DNA from: Entamoeba invadens IP1
Lineage: Eukaryota > Evosea > Mastigamoebida > Endamoebidae
NCBI RefSeq assembly: GCF_000330505.1
Contig: NW_004440445.1
Span: forward strand, 501,127-565,126
Direction: 5' to 3'
Length of the DNA stretch: 64,000 nt
The position numbers were made by a program, and so were the translations under genes. The notes under the pieces are model-generated. The model was not told the DNA's origin. It ran no database searches and saw only the letters and a program-made list of their open reading frames with translations. How positions within the stretch are numbered: position 1 is the stretch's first letter; each line of letters opens with the position of its first letter. This document shows positions 60,097-64,000 of the stretch, piece by piece.

Positions 60097-61905
60097 TTGA
60101 GAAAGTTCAAGTAATTCATTTTCAGTTCACTTATATAATAACACAAAAGAACTATCCAAAATGGAATGTTTATATGTGTGTCATACAAATCAAATTGTGT
60201 CATGTATAATTATATAAATAGTTTGTTGCCAATTATTATTAAAAATATTATTATTAGTTTAAGAATAATAATGTTTCATTACGTTGTATTGGCATTTATA
60301 GATTTTTGGTTAATTAAAGATAGTTCTATAATTGATGCAAAATTAATTCTGAATTTGATGGTAAAAATGAATTATTAATTGCTTGTTAGATCAAAGTTAC
60401 TATTAAAATTAATTTGATTATATAATTTGTCAGGCATTTTTCATTATGTGATGACTAGACAATTTAAGCAATTGTTCTCCTTCTTTTTTTTAAATATTAA
60501 TAACATGAAAAATGCGTTCTTTTATTAAAACGTGGTTACTTAAATAATAAATTTTGGGGTCATTTTTTCAAACAAAATTTATGAGTAAAAGTATTAATAG
60601 ACAATTGAACGAAATCTATTATTAATATCTGATATTCATAAATCTAAAAAAATAATAAAATTTAAATTAAATATATAAATTTATTATAAAGTCCAGCTTG
60701 TTTGTAAATTATAGTAAATTATAATATTTATTGTTATTAATTAAAAACATTTTGTATTTTTTCAAAAACATTAATTAAAAAAATCAAAAATAAAAAAACA
60801 TTCAAAATTATACAATAAAAAATAAAACCAACCTTATGGTTAAAAAAAACAATTCATGTTACCGAAATTGACATACAAATACAACGAAATTTTGTTGTTA
60901 TGATCGTGTTAATTTAAGTTACCAACTGCACGTGTTTTATTATTATAATAAAAAATAAAGATTTGGCAAACATAAAAGAAAATATAACCGTAATTTATCA
61001 CACAAATTTATTAATCAATTATTTAGTCGAACAAAACTACACAATATTTAAAAATTAAATGTGTACTTTTGAGGCAGTTGACTTAAAACAACAAATATGA
61101 ACTTGAACCATTTTATAATTATTATATATTTTATTTTAAAGTTATTTGAATCATAAAAAATTTATTCAAATAAAATATACAGTGTTTGTTTTATTACCAT
61201 CAATTTGATTTTTTCTATGTTTATATTAATTCATTAAAACAATCAAATAGATTTTGTAAAAATGTGGATAGTTCAAAACTTTATTATTAACAATCATCCA
61301 CTGTTAAAGTATGGAGAACTTAAGAATAATGTAAAAATAACTACTGTGAGTAAAAAGAAAATTAACGTCTTATCACTCGATATTGGTTTTCCACTGAACT
61401 GCGTTGTCGACAGGAAAACTATAATTTCGAGCCTTATGTTTCAATAAAATTCCTCAAATTGATGAACGTGCACATTGAAATACAAAAAGTTCTCACGTCA
61501 GTTGTTCCCATAAGACAGAGCGATAGATACTCATAAGTACAAGTTGTATTAAAAATTGTACTTCTGGAGTTTATAACAGTCGACAAAGAGTGGAAGTGAT
61601 TTGTTGAGTAACAATTGATTGTGAACTCTCTAGTAAACTTATTGTAAATGAAAGGAAAGTTCTTTACTAAAACTGCACATGTTGGATATAATTTTAAAAT
61701 CAAGACTAAAAAGTATGAAGAAAAGACTCAAATGAAACATTTAAAAAAATGATACCTAACTGTTTAAGGCACCATACTTAATTGTGTTTGATATCTCAAT
61801 TCAAACACTATTCAAATGGCTCAAGTCGAGAGAACCCAATTTCTCTATTTATTATCAAAAATATGGAGTATATACAGTGACTTATAATGGATTTGTTAGC
61901 GTCAT
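60097..61905. other. Gene-poor A+T-rich region
   Basis: About 1.8 kb. ORFs at 60166-60378 (+), 61262-61447 (+) and 61434-61703 (-) exist, but I recognise none of them. The 61262-61720 stretch has more mixed composition and several stops, and may be eroded coding DNA. Confidence 0.5.
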
Positions 61906-62196
61906 TTATTTTATAATTACATTATTGATTGCATAATTTAATTTAAGTTCTTGTATTTTGTTATTAATACTGAGTTTGATAAACGGATAGTGTGGTTTGT
62001 GATCATGTTTAAACATTTCAGAAATGTACTTGAATGAAATAAAAATGGTTTTATCATCCAGGTCTCTAATAGCTTTGATTGCAACTTTACAATTCTTTTC
62101 TATACATTTGAAAGCGCGAGGGTTGCATCCAGTTTGGTAAAACACGTAATCATTTATAATAGGTAAATATTGTTGTCTTTGACTTTTTACAGACAA
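61906..62196 (-). pseudogene. Fragment of a Mutator-like transposase (FLYWCH-like zinc finger)
   Basis: The reverse frame encodes about 96 residues with a FLYWCH/WRKY-GCM-type zinc-binding pattern: YVFYQTGCNPRAFKCIEKNC, then AIKA, and HDHKPH about 30 residues later. Such fingers form the N-terminal DNA-binding part of MULE transposases, which occur in Entamoeba genomes. There is no ATG in frame and no catalytic DDE region follows, so this is a relic. It could also be a domesticated finger, but the lack of a start argues against it. Confidence 0.5.
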
Positions 62197-62293
62197 TACG
62201 ACTTATTGTTATTGTTCATTTTAGTTAGTTGAATTGATGTGACATTTTCTTTTTCTTACAAAGTGTCACGAATAGTTAGTTCGGTATTTTCAA

Positions 62294-62316
62294 CATGTTC
62301 AATATTGTTGAACATG
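62294..62316. repeat. Perfect 9-bp hairpin
   Basis: CATGTTCAA, five-base loop, TTGAACATG. It lies just beyond the transposase fragment and could be element debris or chance. Confidence 0.5.
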
Positions 62317-62875
62317 AATAGACTACTAGTTAAAATATCATAGAAAACATTTAGTGTTTTTTTTGGCATGAAACAAACATATTAGTTGGGTTGACCAAAA
62401 AAGTCCATTTATATTAAAATGATATTAAAAAATCCAATTTTCATTTTTTATAAATGAATCATTTTTAACATTTTATAAATATTTGAAAATTGTTTATTTA
62501 TTTTAATCAAAATGGTTTAAATATAAATGATAAATAAAATAAAACAATTGATTTTTTTAGAATAAGTTTTCTAGTATGTGAAATTTACAGAATGAGTTAT
62601 CCAGAATGGATTTACAGGGCATCATTTTTTCATATATAAAATAGAAAAAAAACATAGTTCCAACGTTTTAAACAAATAGATACATTTTATGTTCTATTTT
62701 CGATAGATAAAGGCTTTGACTGTAAACAATCGTTTTTTACTAATAATAAGTTTTTTAAAATTAATAATTATTAAAATAATAATTAATAAAATTATTATTT
62801 TTTAAACAACTTTTTGTTTGAACCTCACAACCACCATTAATAATATTTTCATTTAAAAGCAGAATAAATATTTCA

Positions 62876-63274
62876 ATGGTGAAAATTGAGGGTATCACAT
62901 CATGGTAGTGTCAAAATACTTCGCAACGATCAAAGACTTCATTAACTTAGAATTTGTATGCAAAAAGTACAAAAACAACATGACAAAATTTCACTTTAAC
63001 CCAATTCCAGTAAACAAGAAGACAATAAAATACTTTCCAAACATAGAGACTCTAAATCTTTGGCGCCAAAAAGACGAGACTTTTGGGAATTCTCTTTTTG
63101 GTGATGAAATACCAACGTCATACTGTAAGACCGACTTCTATCGAATTAATGTTTGGTTTAGCCAAAATTAAACAACCACACAAAATCACTTGGCTTCCAA
63201 CATTAGTTATAAAAACATTACATAGACAAATCGAAACAAAAGGTTGTATAGTGATGTCATCTATACACCATTAA
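62876..63274 (+). pseudogene. Broken BspA-like leucine-rich-repeat protein fragment
   Basis: The frame at 62902-63171 encodes the N-terminal cap typical of Entamoeba BspA-like LRR proteins: MVVSKYFATIKDFINLEFVC, then KKYKNNMTKFHFNPIPVN, then TIKYFPNIETLNLW. The likely original start is ATG at 62876, one frame away: a 1-base deletion in the GAGGG run near 62890 separates MVKIEG from YHIMVVSK. A second frame break occurs near 63165, and no leucine-rich repeats follow. The family is large in Entamoeba and includes many degenerate copies. Confidence 0.7.
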
Positions 63275-64000
63275 AAGTCTTGACAAAGAAAGTTTTAAAA
63301 ATTTCCAAAAATAAGTGTCATTATGATTAAAAAACAATAAAAATAAAAAATATATTAATAATATTATTTGAATTAAAATAAATATAATAAAAATAAAATA
63401 CAAAACAATAATGAGAAATTTTTAATTTGAATTTTATTTATATTAAATAAATAATAAAATAAATATTAAATTAAAAATATATAATGAAATAATCTTATAT
63501 AAAATATAAAGATAATGAATAACGCCATTCAATAGTGTTATTAATTAAACAACAGGGTGAACTAACTGTTGCCATATTTGTAACACTTTTTAATAGACAA
63601 ATTTTATTTGTCATAATTTTATTTTGATCTTTTGAACACTTTAAGTTAATCGCAGTGGTATAGATTCAACATTTATTTTTAACCACTTTAAGTCAATAGC
63701 AAGTGGTGTTGAATGATTATTTTAGTTTATATTTCTTTTTTAAATATCAAAATGTTTTTCCTTTGATTTGTTCCTTTCTCTTTTTTTATCTCTTTTATTT
63801 TTTATCAGTAAAAATTTTTTAATATATTAAATTAATAATTATAATAAAAATATTTTAGTATTTACAATTTCGTAATTTTGTTTTAAATTTGATTTTTATT
63901 TGAGTTTTATTTTTACAACTGTTTTTAGATAAATATAAATTATTATAATTTATATTTAGTAAATTGTTATAATTTTTATATCTTTTTATTTGTTCCAAAA
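63275..64000. other. A+T-rich tail of the window
   Basis: No gene seen. An imperfect direct duplication is present: CACTTTAAGTTAATCGCA near 63638 and CACTTTAAGTCAATAGCA near 63685, each followed by GTGGT and a GATT/GAAT-like motif. Confidence 0.5.

Noticed and set aside
61434..61703. 89-codon reverse ORF near the transposase fragment
   Set aside because: Considered as transposase continuation, but no DDE residues or alignment could be seen. Left as unassigned.
1..64000. tRNA genes, rRNA, CRISPR arrays, bacterial-type operons or riboswitches
   Set aside because: No cloverleaf with a T-loop consensus, no spaced direct repeats and no ribosome-binding sites were found. The window is eukaryotic nuclear DNA.

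Overview
The window reads as nuclear DNA of an Entamoeba-like amoeba, most probably Entamoeba invadens or a close relative (inference). The evidence is: very A+T-rich spacers between compact, mostly intronless genes; short introns that nearly all begin GTTTGT and end in AG; an N-terminal fragment of a BspA-type leucine-rich-repeat protein; a FLYWCH-like fragment of Mutator-type transposase; a family A DNA polymerase of amoebal type; and many small GTPases with their GEFs and GAPs. Two runs of exactly 100 N (5750-5849 and 52962-53061) are scaffold gaps.

Layout. 0-10 kb: a 246-bp inverted-repeat element, then PRP31 (splicing), a C2-RapGAP and a two-span membrane protein on the minus strand, followed by DNA polymerase A and NDC80 (kinetochore) on the plus strand. 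10-19 kb: a Rab7-like GTPase with an odd exon structure, a small unknown protein, a secreted thioredoxin, ribosomal proteins uS7/RPS5 and uL6/RPL9, an MLH3-type MutL endonuclease, PIG-P, and a MYRF-like membrane-tethered zinc-finger protein. 19-30 kb: ZnT zinc transporter, GH31 glucosidase-like protein, a predicted secreted helical protein, RBR ubiquitin ligase, divergent actin, TMEM222/DUF778 protein. 30-36 kb: PDI-like protein, Kish/TMEM167, a Ras-like GTPase, and a five-exon Rab. 36-39 kb: long A+T-rich spacer with a candidate decayed transposon. 39-54 kb: DOCK-family GEF of 2639 residues, RhoGAP, and DH-PH RhoGEF. 54-60 kb: pseudokinase, PTH2, ESS2, three unknown small proteins and a LITAF-domain protein. 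60-64 kb: a gene-poor tail with transposase and BspA-like debris.

Themes. Small-GTPase control is over-represented: two Rabs, one Ras-like protein, a RapGAP, a DOCK GEF, a RhoGAP and a DH-PH GEF. A second group serves the secretory pathway: PIG-P, Kish, PDI, thioredoxin, TMEM222, ZnT, GH31. Several proteins keep a fold but lose the residues that make it work: the MLH3 ATPase, the actin nucleotide site, a kinase with HRN instead of HRD, a GH31 protein without its acid/base, and an RBR ligase without its catalytic His.

I rebuilt multi-exon genes by hand from the GTTTGT...AG rule and protein-family frame. These are: NDC80 (2 exons), Rab7-like (4, including a proposed 2-nt exon), MLH3 (2), RBR (2), Kish (2, the first being the ATG alone), Rab (5, including a 14-nt exon), pseudokinase (3) and PTH2 (2). 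All family assignments come from reading motifs, not from database searches.
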